Notes: generated by a model not told the origin, from the letters alone. Shown: positions 1 to 5,747, counted from the stretch's first letter. The stretch is 9,138 nucleotides of DNA from Candidatus Pacearchaeota archaeon (GCA_002688875.1 NZDU01000013.1:34881-44018), one strand, 5' to 3'. Numbers and translations are program-made.

Positions 1-43
1 TTTGTATAGGTAGATTTATTAGGTTTTGAATGTTGGTTTTGAG

Positions 44-385
44 ATGGATAGAAGAGGATTTTTGAGGACGGGTGTTGGAACAGGTCTGGTTTTTCCTAGT
101 TTATTTAGTGGGGGTTATTTTTCGAGTAAGTTAGTTGAGTTTGCTTCTAGATTTGATGGGGTTGAAGGTATTACAAGAGGGAATTGTCCTGAGGAGGGTG
201 GTGAAGTGTATTATTTTTTGAGACCTAGTAGGTATGATGCTGATTTTGAGGAGGAGTTATGTGATTTAGATATTCAATTGTTTAGGGGAGGTTATGATTG
301 TAGTTTGAGTTGTTGGCCTGCAAGTTTAGATTATGTTGAGAATGAACCTTTTTTGGGAGAGGTTGTTTGGAGAAGGGATGGTTAG
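44..385 (+). CDS. small secreted protein with Tat-type signal, four cysteines
   Basis: This gene encodes 113 residues and I do not recognise its family. The N-terminus reads MDRRGFLRTG followed by a short hydrophobic stretch to about residue 24, a close match to the twin-arginine consensus (RR-x-F-L-K/R), so export in folded form is likely. The mature part is acidic with four cysteines (48, 73, 86, 90), which could form disulfides or bind a metal. A TTG at 26 lies in frame, but ATG at 44 is preferred: it places the RR pair right at the N-terminus, and a TATA-like TTTATTA at 15-21 lies 26 bp upstream, as for other genes here. It converges on the next gene, the stop codons overlapping by four bases. 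Codons are strongly G/T-rich (TTG, AGG, GTT). Function unknown; reality of the gene fairly sure. Confidence 0.75.
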   Translation: MDRRGFLRTGVGTGLVFPSLFSGGYFSSKLVEFASRFDGVEGITRGNCPEEGGEVYYFLRPSRYDADFEEELCDLDIQLFRGGYDCSLSCWPASLDYVENEPFLGEVVWRRDG

Positions 386-774
386 AGTTTCTGTTCATAT
401 TTTTCAGTATATTTGTTTACAACTCTTGCTAATGAATCTCTTCCTTGATCAAAGTAAGGTTTTCTATCTATAGATTCCAGGAATCTTCTTAATGAGGTTT
501 CATTTTGAGTTGCGTCTGGTTCGAGAGAGCTGTCTAGAGAGACTCTGCAAACATATGTTAAATCTTGAGAATGTTTTGCTGTTGATTTGGGGGCTGTTTT
601 TAGAGTGTCTAGGCATGAATTGATTATGCAATTTGAATCGTATTCTCTTGTTTCTTCTGTTGCTCTTACTATCTCTTCCATAACTGATATTGTTTCTTCT
701 GGGGAAGTATGAACATTATCTTCATGTGTCATAGGTATTAGATAGTGGAATCTTATATTTCCGTTTGGTATCAT
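382..774 (-). CDS. hypothetical protein, 130 residues
   Basis: I do not recognise this protein. It has no signal peptide or membrane segment, so it should be cytoplasmic. The first 30 residues hold a short beta-like stretch (RFHYLIPMTHED), followed by probable helices at about 28-62 and 92-128; three cysteines are at 49, 54 and 76. The ATG is supported by an ATATTTATTAA box centred about 26 bp upstream (around 800), giving a leaderless message. The coding strand lacks the C-over-G bias of the alkyltransferase gene next door, so its base history differs from that neighbour. The last codons overlap the convergent Tat-signal gene by four bases. A single promoter and a short gap to its upstream neighbour suggest a monocistronic gene. 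Confidence 0.72.
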   Translation of the reverse strand: MIPNGNIRFHYLIPMTHEDNVHTSPEETISVMEEIVRATEETREYDSNCIINSCLDTLKTAPKSTAKHSQDLTYVCRVSLDSSLEPDATQNETSLRRFLESIDRKPYFDQGRDSLARVVNKYTEKYEQKL

Positions 775-827
775 GATATTTTTGAGTGATGATAGTTAAT
801 AAATATTGATGTTGGTTAGAATATAAG

Positions 828-1157
828 TTATAATTTGTGTTCGTATTTTTTTAGGTCTATTTTGTTATTTTTGATTTCGATTCCTTCTTGTTTTAGGAGT
901 TTGATTTTGTTTTTTAGTCCTGATGCGAATCCTCCGAATTGTCCATTTGAGTTGATTACTCGGTGGCAGGGGGTGTGTGGGGAATTAATAAGGTTTTCAT
1001 TATGAAAAGGCCGAGGGTTTTTGTTCATGGCGTTGCCTACTGCTCGATAGGCTTTTGTGTTGAGTTTGTTGGCTATGGCTTTGTATGTTGTTAGTTTTCC
1101 TTTTGGAACTTTGTTTAGTATTTGGTAGCATTTTTGGTTGAATGTTTGTTTTTGCAT
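828..1157 (-). CDS. ogt: methylated-DNA-[protein]-cysteine S-methyltransferase-like protein (Ogt/MGMT C-terminal domain)
   Basis: The 109 residues are the catalytic and DNA-binding domain of the O6-alkylguanine-DNA alkyltransferase family, without the N-terminal ribonuclease-H-like domain found in full Ogt/Ada proteins. Visible hallmarks are the helical start with V-P-x-G-K-x-x-T-Y (residues 17-25), the helix-turn-helix region with R38-A-V-G (the arginine finger that flips the damaged base), N-P at 47-48, the acceptor motif P-C-H-R-V at 63-67 (Cys64), and the tail G-G-F-A-x-G-L...L-L-x-x-E-G at 75-92. Known family role: transfer of the alkyl group from O6-alkylguanine to the cysteine in a one-off suicide reaction. 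The intact Cys argues against an alkyltransferase-like (ATL) protein. No strong TATA box lies 26 bp upstream; a weak one is near 1206-1215. Confidence 0.9.
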   Translation of the reverse strand: MQKQTFNQKCYQILNKVPKGKLTTYKAIANKLNTKAYRAVGNAMNKNPRPFHNENLINSPHTPCHRVINSNGQFGGFASGLKNKIKLLKQEGIEIKNNKIDLKKYEHKL

Positions 1158-1232
1158 TTTTGATTTTGAATGTTTTGGTATCTTAGGTGATTATGATGAG
1201 GTGGAAGTATTTTGATTTGGTTTGTTGTTTGA

Positions 1233-1733
1233 TTATCTGATTAATTCTCCCATAACATCTTGAAAGAAGACCTCTGTTCCTCTGTGGTGTATTGTTTCTC
1301 TTCCTGTAAAATAACTATAATCTCCATTCATTTCAAATGAATATCTGAAGTCTCCTTCTTCAAATTCTGAGGGTCCTCTAAAGGGCATTGAATCATTCAT
1401 CCTTCTTAGGGCTTTTTTTAAGAATGGAAATGCTTCGTTTTGGAAGAAATCATTAGAATAATCTTTATTATGTTTTCCTTGATAACTCATACACCAAACT
1501 GGTTGTCCCTCTAAAAAAATAACTTCTCTACCAGGTGCCCAACTACTTCCCGCATAGGAGTCATGATATTCCCAATCTCCTTTTTTGTAATTGTAATCTT
1601 TGTGTCCGGGTAATACTGGTGTCTCACATTTATGTTTTGATTTGACCTCCTTTGGTGCTGCATAAGTATTTTTGTGGGCTTCAGATATAAAGGCTAATAA
1701 TTCTTCTTTGTTTACTTCTTTGTTATTCTCCAT
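1233..1733 (-). CDS. DUF5680 domain protein
   Basis: The 166-residue protein appears to be a stand-alone DUF5680 domain. The recognisable pattern is L-L-x-F-I-x-x-A-x-x-x-T-Y (12-24), K-G-D-W-E-Y-H-D-S-Y-A-G (51-62), G-R-E-V-I-F (68-73), G-Q-P-V-W-C-M-S-Y-x-G (76-86) and a helix with F-L-K-K-A-L-R (104-110). From memory, this domain is often at the C-terminus of XRE-type regulators in bacteria; here there is no helix-turn-helix part. Its biochemical activity is unknown to me. No signal or membrane segment is present. The ATG lies 35 bases beyond the stop of the upstream DUF4346-like gene on the same strand; only weak TATA-like sequence is seen at 1752-1769, so co-transcription is possible. 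The coding strand is not C-rich like that neighbour, hinting at later acquisition. Confidence 0.8.
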   Translation of the reverse strand: MENNKEVNKEELLAFISEAHKNTYAAPKEVKSKHKCETPVLPGHKDYNYKKGDWEYHDSYAGSSWAPGREVIFLEGQPVWCMSYQGKHNKDYSNDFFQNEAFPFLKKALRRMNDSMPFRGPSEFEEGDFRYSFEMNGDYSYFTGRETIHHRGTEVFFQDVMGELIR

Positions 1734-1768
1734 TTTCTAGTATGGCCTAATTATTTTAGTTAATAAAA

Positions 1769-2089
1769 TTATCTTTGAATATAGGGTTTTTTGTTTTGGA
1801 TGCAGTATAATGCGATCATTAGTTCTGATGCGATGTAGGCTAGATGGGGTTTGTTGACTAGGTTTCGTTTTACTATTTCTTTTATGATTTTGTCGGGGTT
1901 TGTTGCGGTTAGTTCTAGGGTTAGTTCGTGGTTGTTGTTGACGAAACCGCAGTGGATTTTGTTGTTGTTTATTTTTACTAAGAAATAGCCGTTGGGGTCT
2001 TTTTGCCAGGGGTATGTGTTGTTGTCACAGTTTACTGTTTCTCTGTCTTGTTTTATTGTTATTTGTTTTAGGGGGCATTTGGTTTGCAT
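1769..2089 (-). CDS. DUF4346-like protein
   Basis: The 106 residues resemble the DUF4346 family seen in archaea and cyanobacteria. I base this on P-W-Q-x-D-P-N-G-Y-F-L-V-K-I (27-40), the N-x-x-H-E-L-T-L-E-L stretch (52-61) and the final helix-rich part with H-L-A-Y-I-A-S-E-L (82-90) ending in Y-I-Q (103-105), which matches a remembered HAAYLGxEL...YxQD pattern. Function is not established; in some archaea related sequences sit within larger proteins of pterin metabolism, but I would not transfer that here. No signal peptide or TM segment is seen. The ATG is preceded at about 28 bp by CTTAAATA (2114-2121). The coding strand is strongly C- and A-rich with very little G, as for the trm5-like gene. 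Confidence 0.65.
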   Translation of the reverse strand: MQTKCPLKQITIKQDRETVNCDNNTYPWQKDPNGYFLVKINNNKIHCGFVNNNHELTLELTATNPDKIIKEIVKRNLVNKPHLAYIASELMIALYCIQNKKPYIQR

Positions 2090-2113
2090 CTTAGATTTGG
2101 TAGAAGTTAGGGG

Positions 2114-2121
2114 TATTTAAG
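2114..2121 (-). promoter_or_regulatory. TATA box of the DUF4346-like gene
   Basis: CTTAAATA on the minus strand is centred 28 bp before the ATG at 2089, giving a leaderless or nearly leaderless start. It lies downstream of the two hairpins in the direction of transcription, so the hairpins are outside this gene's leader. Confidence 0.6.
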
Positions 2122-2130
2122 GTTTGTTGA

Positions 2131-2232
2131 TTGTGAGCTTTTGCGTTTTACACTTAAAATGCTCACAAACTCAACTTTTGCATGGCCCTTATAAAACCCC
2201 AAAGTCCGACACGCAAAATGCAAAAGTTGAGT
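2131..2232. other. two adjacent stem-loops, possible structured RNA or 3' UTR element
   Basis: Two perfect inverted repeats abut each other. The first has 8-bp arms TTGTGAGC/GCTCACAA at 2131-2138 and 2161-2168, with an inner TTTT/AAAA stem possible. The second has 15-bp arms ACTCAACTTTTGCAT/ATGCAAAAGTTGAGT at 2169-2183 and 2218-2232 around a 34-base loop richer in G and C than the surroundings. In addition TTTTGCGT (2139-2146) is perfectly complementary to ACGCAAAA (2211-2218), so a competing long-range fold exists. The block begins two bases after the stop codon of the minus-strand gene 2235-2751 and ends ten bases before the next gene's TATA box. It may be a 3' UTR or termination element, a small RNA, or a miniature mobile element; the strand of action is unknown. 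Confidence 0.6.
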
Positions 2233-2234
2233 GG

Positions 2235-2751
2235 TTATCTTCCTTTCAGAAAATATAATCCTATGGCTCCTATTATCAATAAAATGATTCCGATAATATT
2301 TGAAGAAGAACCGTTTAAGTTTGCTATTGTGTTTCCAGTTAGATTTGGTGAAAAAAATAATATTGAGAAGGATAATGCGATTAAGGGTAGAAATCCTAGT
2401 TTTTGGACAATTCTTTTCTCTAATCTTGAAATTTCTTTTTCTCCAAAATTCTTATGACCTATTTTATTCTCTCTTCTAAGCTGCTCTGCGGTAGAGTCTA
2501 TGTTTCCGTTATTTAATTTAATTAATTCTTTAAGATGTTTATTGCTACACTTGAATTTATCCCTATAATAAAGAAGTTTTGAAATTTGACTTGATAGTTC
2601 TAAAGCTTCTATTGAATTTGCAGAATTTTTAAGCTTTGGATTTTTTTTCGTACCATTTAATTGCATTAAGGAAGATTGTTGAGGCTTTGTCAAAATTTCC
2701 TTCAATAGCAGCCTTTTTTCCAATACTTAAATCTGGTTCTGTTTTTGCCAT
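2235..2751 (-). CDS. helical protein with two C-terminal TM segments, frameshifted in an A8 run
   Basis: The reading starts at ATG 2751 (MAKTEPDLSIGKK...) and hits TAA at 2629-2631 after 40 residues. The downstream part is open in the +1 frame to 2235. If one A of the A8 run at 2641-2648 is absent, a continuous 171-residue protein results, with W-Y-E-K joined to N-P-K-L. The N-terminal part (G-x-F-x-x-A-S-x-x-F-x-x-A-I-x-W-Y-E) looks like a TPR or MIT-type helical hairpin, followed by a helix-rich region and two TM segments at about 119-135 and 151-168. The segment S-P-N-L-T-G-N between them and S-N-I-I-G-I-I-L-L-I-I-G recall a C-terminal module I remember from many DPANN membrane proteins. 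TATA at 2773-2780 supports the 2751 start. A TTG at 2723 in the second frame is an unlikely start. Confidence 0.72.
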
Positions 2752-2772
2752 TTAGTTAGGAGTTTTTTATAA

Positions 2773-2780
2773 TTTATAAG
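2773..2780 (-). promoter_or_regulatory. TATA box for the gene starting at 2751
   Basis: CTTATAAA on the minus strand is centred 25-26 bp before ATG 2751. This spacing, shared with other genes of the window, argues that translation begins at 2751 and not at the TTG at 2723. Confidence 0.75.
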
Positions 2781-2812
2781 TATTTCCTAGGGGTAAGTTA
2801 ATATCATTTAAT

Positions 2813-3589
2813 TTAGTTAAGTACATGAATAGTTAATCGATATCGATATTTACTTGGGGCTATGATTCCGGCTTTTACTGTTTTTGTGATTTTGATTTTT
2901 CTTTTGAGTTGTTTGGCTTCTTCGATTAGGTTTTGTTTTATGGTTTTTAGGTTGTCTTCGTGGGAGAAGGCTTGGTAGAAGATCTTGGTGTTTTTCTTTG
3001 CGGAGGTTAGTGCTTGTTTTAAGAAAGTTGTTTTGAGATTGGGCCTTGTCATTATTATTATGTCAAACTTTTGTTTTGGGATTTTGGTTTTTACGTCGCC
3101 TTGGATTATGGTGTATTCGGTTGATTTGATTTTGTTTAGTTTTTGATTTTCTTTTGCGTACTGATGGCAGGCTTTGCTGATTTCTATGGAGGTTATGTGT
3201 TTGGGGTTGGCTAGTTTTTTGATTATGATTGGGTAGGCTCCGATTCCAGAGAACATGACTAGGACTGATTGGTTTCTTTTGATTGATTTGGCTAGATTTT
3301 TTCTGTCGTTTGATTGGCGAGGAGAGAAATAGCAAGTTTGGACGTTTAGTTTTAGTAAGGAGTTATTTTCTTTGTGGACTGTGATTAGGTTTTTGTCTCC
3401 TAGTAGATGTTTGGTTTTGAAAGTTCTTAAACGGCCTTTGATGTCTGTTGATTTTTCTAGTACGGTTTTGATGTTTGGTTGTTTTAATAATTTTTTTGCT
3501 TCTTTTAGTTTTCTTGCTTTGCTTTTGGGTTTTCCATTTGCTTCGGATTTGATTATTGCTATGCTTCCTATTATGTCGTAGTCTGCCAT
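2813..3589 (-). CDS. trm5: Trm5-like tRNA (guanine37-N1)-methyltransferase, SAM-dependent
   Basis: The 258-residue protein matches the Trm5/Met-10+ family, which uses S-adenosylmethionine to methylate N1 of G37 next to the tRNA anticodon and so protects reading frame. Visible parts: the start Y-D-I-I-G-S-I-A-I-I (4-13), K-T-V-L-E-K-S...G-x-L-R-T (41-56), V-H-K-E-N (71-75), F-S-P-R (88-91, with the conserved arginine), SAM motif M-F-S-G-I-G-A-Y-P (112-120), acidic E136 after strand 2, G-D-V (164-166), and the closing Y-R-Y-R-L-T-I-H-V. The usual N-L-P after strand 4 reads T-R-P (181-183), which is odd. The N-terminal D1 domain of long Trm5 forms is absent. It starts two bases after the coiled-coil gene's stop, so it is third in that operon. 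The coding strand is very C/A-rich. Confidence 0.88.
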   Translation of the reverse strand: MADYDIIGSIAIIKSEANGKPKSKARKLKEAKKLLKQPNIKTVLEKSTDIKGRLRTFKTKHLLGDKNLITVHKENNSLLKLNVQTCYFSPRQSNDRKNLAKSIKRNQSVLVMFSGIGAYPIIIKKLANPKHITSIEISKACHQYAKENQKLNKIKSTEYTIIQGDVKTKIPKQKFDIIIMTRPNLKTTFLKQALTSAKKNTKIFYQAFSHEDNLKTIKQNLIEEAKQLKRKIKITKTVKAGIIAPSKYRYRLTIHVLN

Positions 3590-3591
3590 GT

Positions 3592-3780
3592 TTATTGTTT
3601 TTTGAGTTGATCTTCTTTTCTATCAAGATCTCCTTCTTTTGCTTTTATCTCTTTTTCGTAATATCTTACTAAATTTTCATCTTTTCTTCTTTCTGCTTCT
3701 TCAAGTTTGTCTTCATGAAATTCTATTTGCTTTTTTAGGCTTTTTATTCCTTTTTTTAATCTCTTTTTTCTTTTAACCAT
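3592..3780 (-). CDS. small charged coiled-coil protein
   Basis: The 62 residues are almost entirely Lys, Glu, Asp, Arg and Leu and should form one long helix or helical hairpin (about 5-60), with hydrophobic residues at heptad-like spacing and a possible turn near D34-E-N. No signal peptide or TM is present. Similar tiny coiled-coil proteins are, from memory, common in DPANN genomes, but their function is unknown. The start overlaps the 3' end of the nucleotidyltransferase gene by 25 bases, and the stop is two bases from the trm5-like start, so translation is likely coupled within one operon. No Shine-Dalgarno is seen. Given the overlap with an AbrB-nucleotidyltransferase gene it could be its partner, but that is inference. 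Confidence 0.8.
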   Translation of the reverse strand: MVKRKKRLKKGIKSLKKQIEFHEDKLEEAERRKDENLVRYYEKEIKAKEGDLDRKEDQLKKQ

Positions 3781-4556
3781 TTTTCTTGTTTTAAATTTTC
3801 TTTTTTGATATATTTCATTAATCTTTCTGCTTGACTGAGTGGTAATATATCTTTTGACTTTCCTTTGTCATTCTTTATGTAGAGATATCTTTCGTATGCA
3901 ATTACGGATCCAGATATCTTTTTTACTAACTGAATTAACTCCTGTGTTTTCCACAGTTTATTTTTTATAAGACAATTTATTATATAAATTCCTCTTAGTC
4001 TAAGTATTAATGAGTATGCAGTTGAATCTCCAGTATTTATCTGTTCTAAATCTTGATCTAGTTCCATGGCTGCTTTGTTCATATTCATTGCTGATTTAGT
4101 TGTTTCTATATGCCATTTGAGGTTTTTGTAGGTTGGTTTGGTTTTTTTGTATTTTCCTAGGAGATTGTTGTTTAGGATTGGTTTGGCTTCTATAATCCAA
4201 GGGAGTATTGGAATTGCATTTTCTTTTACTTGTTTTTCTAGACTTTCTATTGAAATTAATGTTAGTTCATATCTTCCTTCGATTATTCTATGGTTTTTGT
4301 TTGTCGTGATTACTAGGATGTCGATATCTGATTCGTTGGTTTGTTCGTCTCTTGCGTGGCTTCCTATGAGGTAAATTCCTAGAGTTATTGGGAGAAGGTT
4401 GTTTTTTGTTAGAATTTGTAGAGTTTTTTGGGTTATGTCCTCTATTGATTCTTCTATTAATTCTATTCTTGCTTTGTTACCTTGCCAGGATTTAGGTAAG
4501 ACTACGCCTGCTGAATTTCCTATTTTTACTATTGGTTTTATTAGTTGTGTCTCCAT
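3756..4556 (-). CDS. AbrB/MazE-like DNA-binding domain fused to Pol-beta-type nucleotidyltransferase
   Basis: The 266-residue protein has three parts. Residues 5-24 (K-P-I-V-K-I-G-N-S-A-G-V-V-L-P-K) are a typical swapped-hairpin AbrB/SpoVT/MazE DNA-binding sequence. Residues 57-105 hold the minimal nucleotidyltransferase signature G65-S66-H-A-R...S76-D77-I-D79-I-L-V, the aspartates being the metal ligands, with E97 in the next strand as a possible third acid. Residues 147-262 are helical and unassigned; a HEPN R-x(4-6)-H motif is not present. Family knowledge: such MNT-type enzymes transfer nucleotides to proteins or RNA and act in toxin-antitoxin pairs, among other roles. It is first in an operon with the coiled-coil and trm5-like genes. 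The start is fixed by a TATA box 25-26 bp upstream and an operator-like palindrome between. Codon use changes abruptly near residue 147. Confidence 0.87.
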   Translation of the reverse strand: METQLIKPIVKIGNSAGVVLPKSWQGNKARIELIEESIEDITQKTLQILTKNNLLPITLGIYLIGSHARDEQTNESDIDILVITTNKNHRIIEGRYELTLISIESLEKQVKENAIPILPWIIEAKPILNNNLLGKYKKTKPTYKNLKWHIETTKSAMNMNKAAMELDQDLEQINTGDSTAYSLILRLRGIYIINCLIKNKLWKTQELIQLVKKISGSVIAYERYLYIKNDKGKSKDILPLSQAERLMKYIKKENLKQEKWLKEKRD

Positions 4557-4558
4557 AT

Positions 4559-4576
4559 GTTATAACATGTTATAAC
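4559..4576. promoter_or_regulatory. 18-bp palindromic operator candidate
   Basis: GTTATAACATGTTATAAC is a perfect 18-bp palindrome built of two 8-bp palindromes (GTTATAAC at 4559-4566 and 4569-4576) spaced 10 bp apart, about one helical turn. It fills the space between the TATA box and the start codon at 4556, where a bound protein would block transcription initiation. The AbrB-like domain of the gene it precedes is the natural candidate ligand (inference). Confidence 0.65.
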
Positions 4577-4577
4577 G

Positions 4578-4585
4578 TTTATAAA
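4578..4585 (-). promoter_or_regulatory. TATA box of the AbrB-nucleotidyltransferase operon
   Basis: TTTATAAA centred 25-26 bp before ATG 4556; it is flanked by A-rich BRE-like sequence. The initiation point would fall at the start codon, making the message leaderless. Confidence 0.75.
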
Positions 4586-4617
4586 GATTTTGGTTTGATT
4601 TTTTGGTTCGAGAAAGA

Positions 4618-4625
4618 TATTTAAA
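4618..4625 (+). promoter_or_regulatory. TATA box of the two-TM membrane protein gene
   Basis: TATTTAAA centred 25-26 bp before ATG 4647, preceded by the purine-rich GAGAAAGA as a BRE-like element. It diverges from the operon promoter at 4578-4585, about 40 bp away. Confidence 0.75.
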
Positions 4626-4646
4626 GTTGTTTTATTATATGATTGG

Positions 4647-4925
4647 ATGAAGAAGGTGTTTGGATATTTGATTGCATTTCTGGGTTTATTAGTTTTAGCT
4701 AGTAATTCGGCAATTGCTCGTTCTCAGTTTGAGTTTCTTGGGGGGATTGATAAGTTAGTGTTGTTGATTCCTGGGTTGGTGTTGGTTTGTTTGGGAGTTG
4801 TTATTTTGATTGTTCTTGGGGGTGGTTCTTCGAGGGGTGGGAAGGTTAAGCATGTTTCGGAAGAGGTTCCGATATATAAGGGGGAGGGGAAGAAAAGGCG
4901 GATTGTGGGGTATAAGGCGGAGTAG
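4647..4925 (+). CDS. small two-TM membrane protein
   Basis: The 92-residue protein has a hydrophobic N-terminal helix (about 4-24, either signal peptide or TM), a short loop with Q-F-E-F-L-G-G-I-D-K, a second TM (about 37-59) ending in a glycine run, and a basic cytoplasmic tail with E-V-P-I-Y-K-G-E-G-K-K-R-R-I-V-G-Y. The tail pattern resembles a small conserved DPANN membrane protein that I remember, but no function is known. It is a single leaderless gene, divergent from the AbrB-nucleotidyltransferase operon and convergent with the next membrane protein. Codons are strongly G/T-rich, as in the first gene of the window. Its first 17 bases nearly equal those of the gene at 6792. Confidence 0.82.
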   Translation: MKKVFGYLIAFLGLLVLASNSAIARSQFEFLGGIDKLVLLIPGLVLVCLGVVILIVLGGGSSRGGKVKHVSEEVPIYKGEGKKRRIVGYKAE

Positions 4926-4973
4926 GTGTTGGGGTTATTTGGATATATATAGGATTATATTTTTATAGATATT

Positions 4974-5747
4974 TTATCGATGTCCCCTAGCGAGTTGTCT
5001 TTCAAGTCTTTTTATATTTTTCTTGACCCTATTACTGGGGTCAGTAATATTATTTAAATTATCTAATTCTGCTTCAATCCTTCCAAGTCTAGCATCTTCT
5101 AATCTATGTAAATATTTCTGAGTTCCAGCAGCCCCTACATATTGGTGGATCCACTTATCAAGTAAAATATTTGCTATAATAAATACTAGTCCTATGAGGT
5201 ATATCCAATTAATAATCCCTGAAGATATTTCTTCTAAGTGTATTCTTTGCCAGTATAACATAAAATAGAATAGTCCATACATGGTCCAGACAAATTGTCT
5301 CGCGAATGGTCCTATGTCGGAATTATGGACGAAGTAGAAAATAACTAAAATTGGGGCTACAATTCCAAATGTTGCTGCTAGGGCTCCGTAGGGTAGTAGG
5401 ATTGCTCTTATAATTTCGGCATCTGGTAAGTATCTGATAGATAATATTGAGACTCCTATTGTTACGAGAAAGTGCGCCCCCCTATTGGATCCAAATATGT
5501 CTACATTTTTTAATGCAATACTTATCATGGAGAATATTACAAAAAACAATAGTATTTTTGCGAAGACGAATTCACCTCCTGCTTCTACTCCAAGAATTGG
5601 TCCTAAGAATGATGTAAATGTATTCCCTATCTCAACTACAAAACTTCTTATGCCTTCCTGGATATCTCCTTGGAAGTTTTGGGCTAGTGCTAAGCTTATT
5701 GTTGTCAATGCAATTAAGGTTGTTAACAAAACACCATTTTTTTTCAT
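4974..5747 (-). CDS. polytopic membrane protein with signal peptide and charged C-terminal tail (paralogue A)
   Basis: The 257-residue protein begins with a signal peptide (1-22, A-L-A-Q junction), then an amphipathic stretch, TM segments at about 62-80, 91-106, 115-140, 150-167 and 178-195, and a charged, probably coiled-coil tail (205-257) rich in Arg, Leu, Glu and Asn. I do not recognise a named family. It shares with the gene at 6792 the motif Y-(L/F)-P-(D/E) followed by Y-x-A-L-x-A-T (here 120-126) and A-R-x-x-x-W (149-154), with the same TM order, so the two are likely paralogues. Start: TATA TTTTTAAA (5769-5776, minus strand) centred 25-26 bp upstream, so leaderless. It converges on the small membrane protein gene. 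The coding strand shows little G/C skew. Confidence 0.85.
   Translation of the reverse strand: MKKNGVLLTTLIALTTISLALAQNFQGDIQEGIRSFVVEIGNTFTSFLGPILGVEAGGEFVFAKILLFFVIFSMISIALKNVDIFGSNRGAHFLVTIGVSILSIRYLPDAEIIRAILLPYGALAATFGIVAPILVIFYFVHNSDIGPFARQFVWTMYGLFYFMLYWQRIHLEEISSGIINWIYLIGLVFIIANILLDKWIHQYVGAAGTQKYLHRLEDARLGRIEAELDNLNNITDPSNRVKKNIKRLERQLARGHR

Noticed and set aside
26..43. TTG start extending the first gene by six residues
   Set aside because: It would bury the twin-arginine motif and break the TATA-to-start spacing; ATG 44 fits both.
828..1157. Alkyltransferase-like (ATL) non-catalytic protein
   Set aside because: The acceptor cysteine in P-C-H-R-V is present, whereas ATL proteins carry another residue there.
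2182..2457. Open frame on the + strand opposite the broken membrane protein
   Set aside because: It is antisense to the two TM segments of the minus-strand gene, has no promoter, and its sequence resembles a reverse-frame translation.
2721..2723. TTG start for the second-frame part of the broken membrane gene
   Set aside because: The TATA box at 2773-2780 fits ATG 2751, and the peptide from TTG to the A8 run is unlike the helical sequence encoded in the other frame.
3063..3626. Two Lys/Asn/Gln-rich open frames on the minus strand inside and beside the trm5-like gene
   Set aside because: They are low-complexity alternative frames produced by the A/C-rich coding strand of a clearly real methyltransferase gene and have no family features.
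3756..4110. HEPN toxin domain in the C-terminus of the nucleotidyltransferase protein
   Set aside because: The region is helical, but no R-x(4-6)-H catalytic motif is present.
4559..4576. Two-unit CRISPR-like or tandem repeat
   Set aside because: The two 8-bp units are only 2 bp apart with no spacer and overlap a promoter, so an operator is a better reading.
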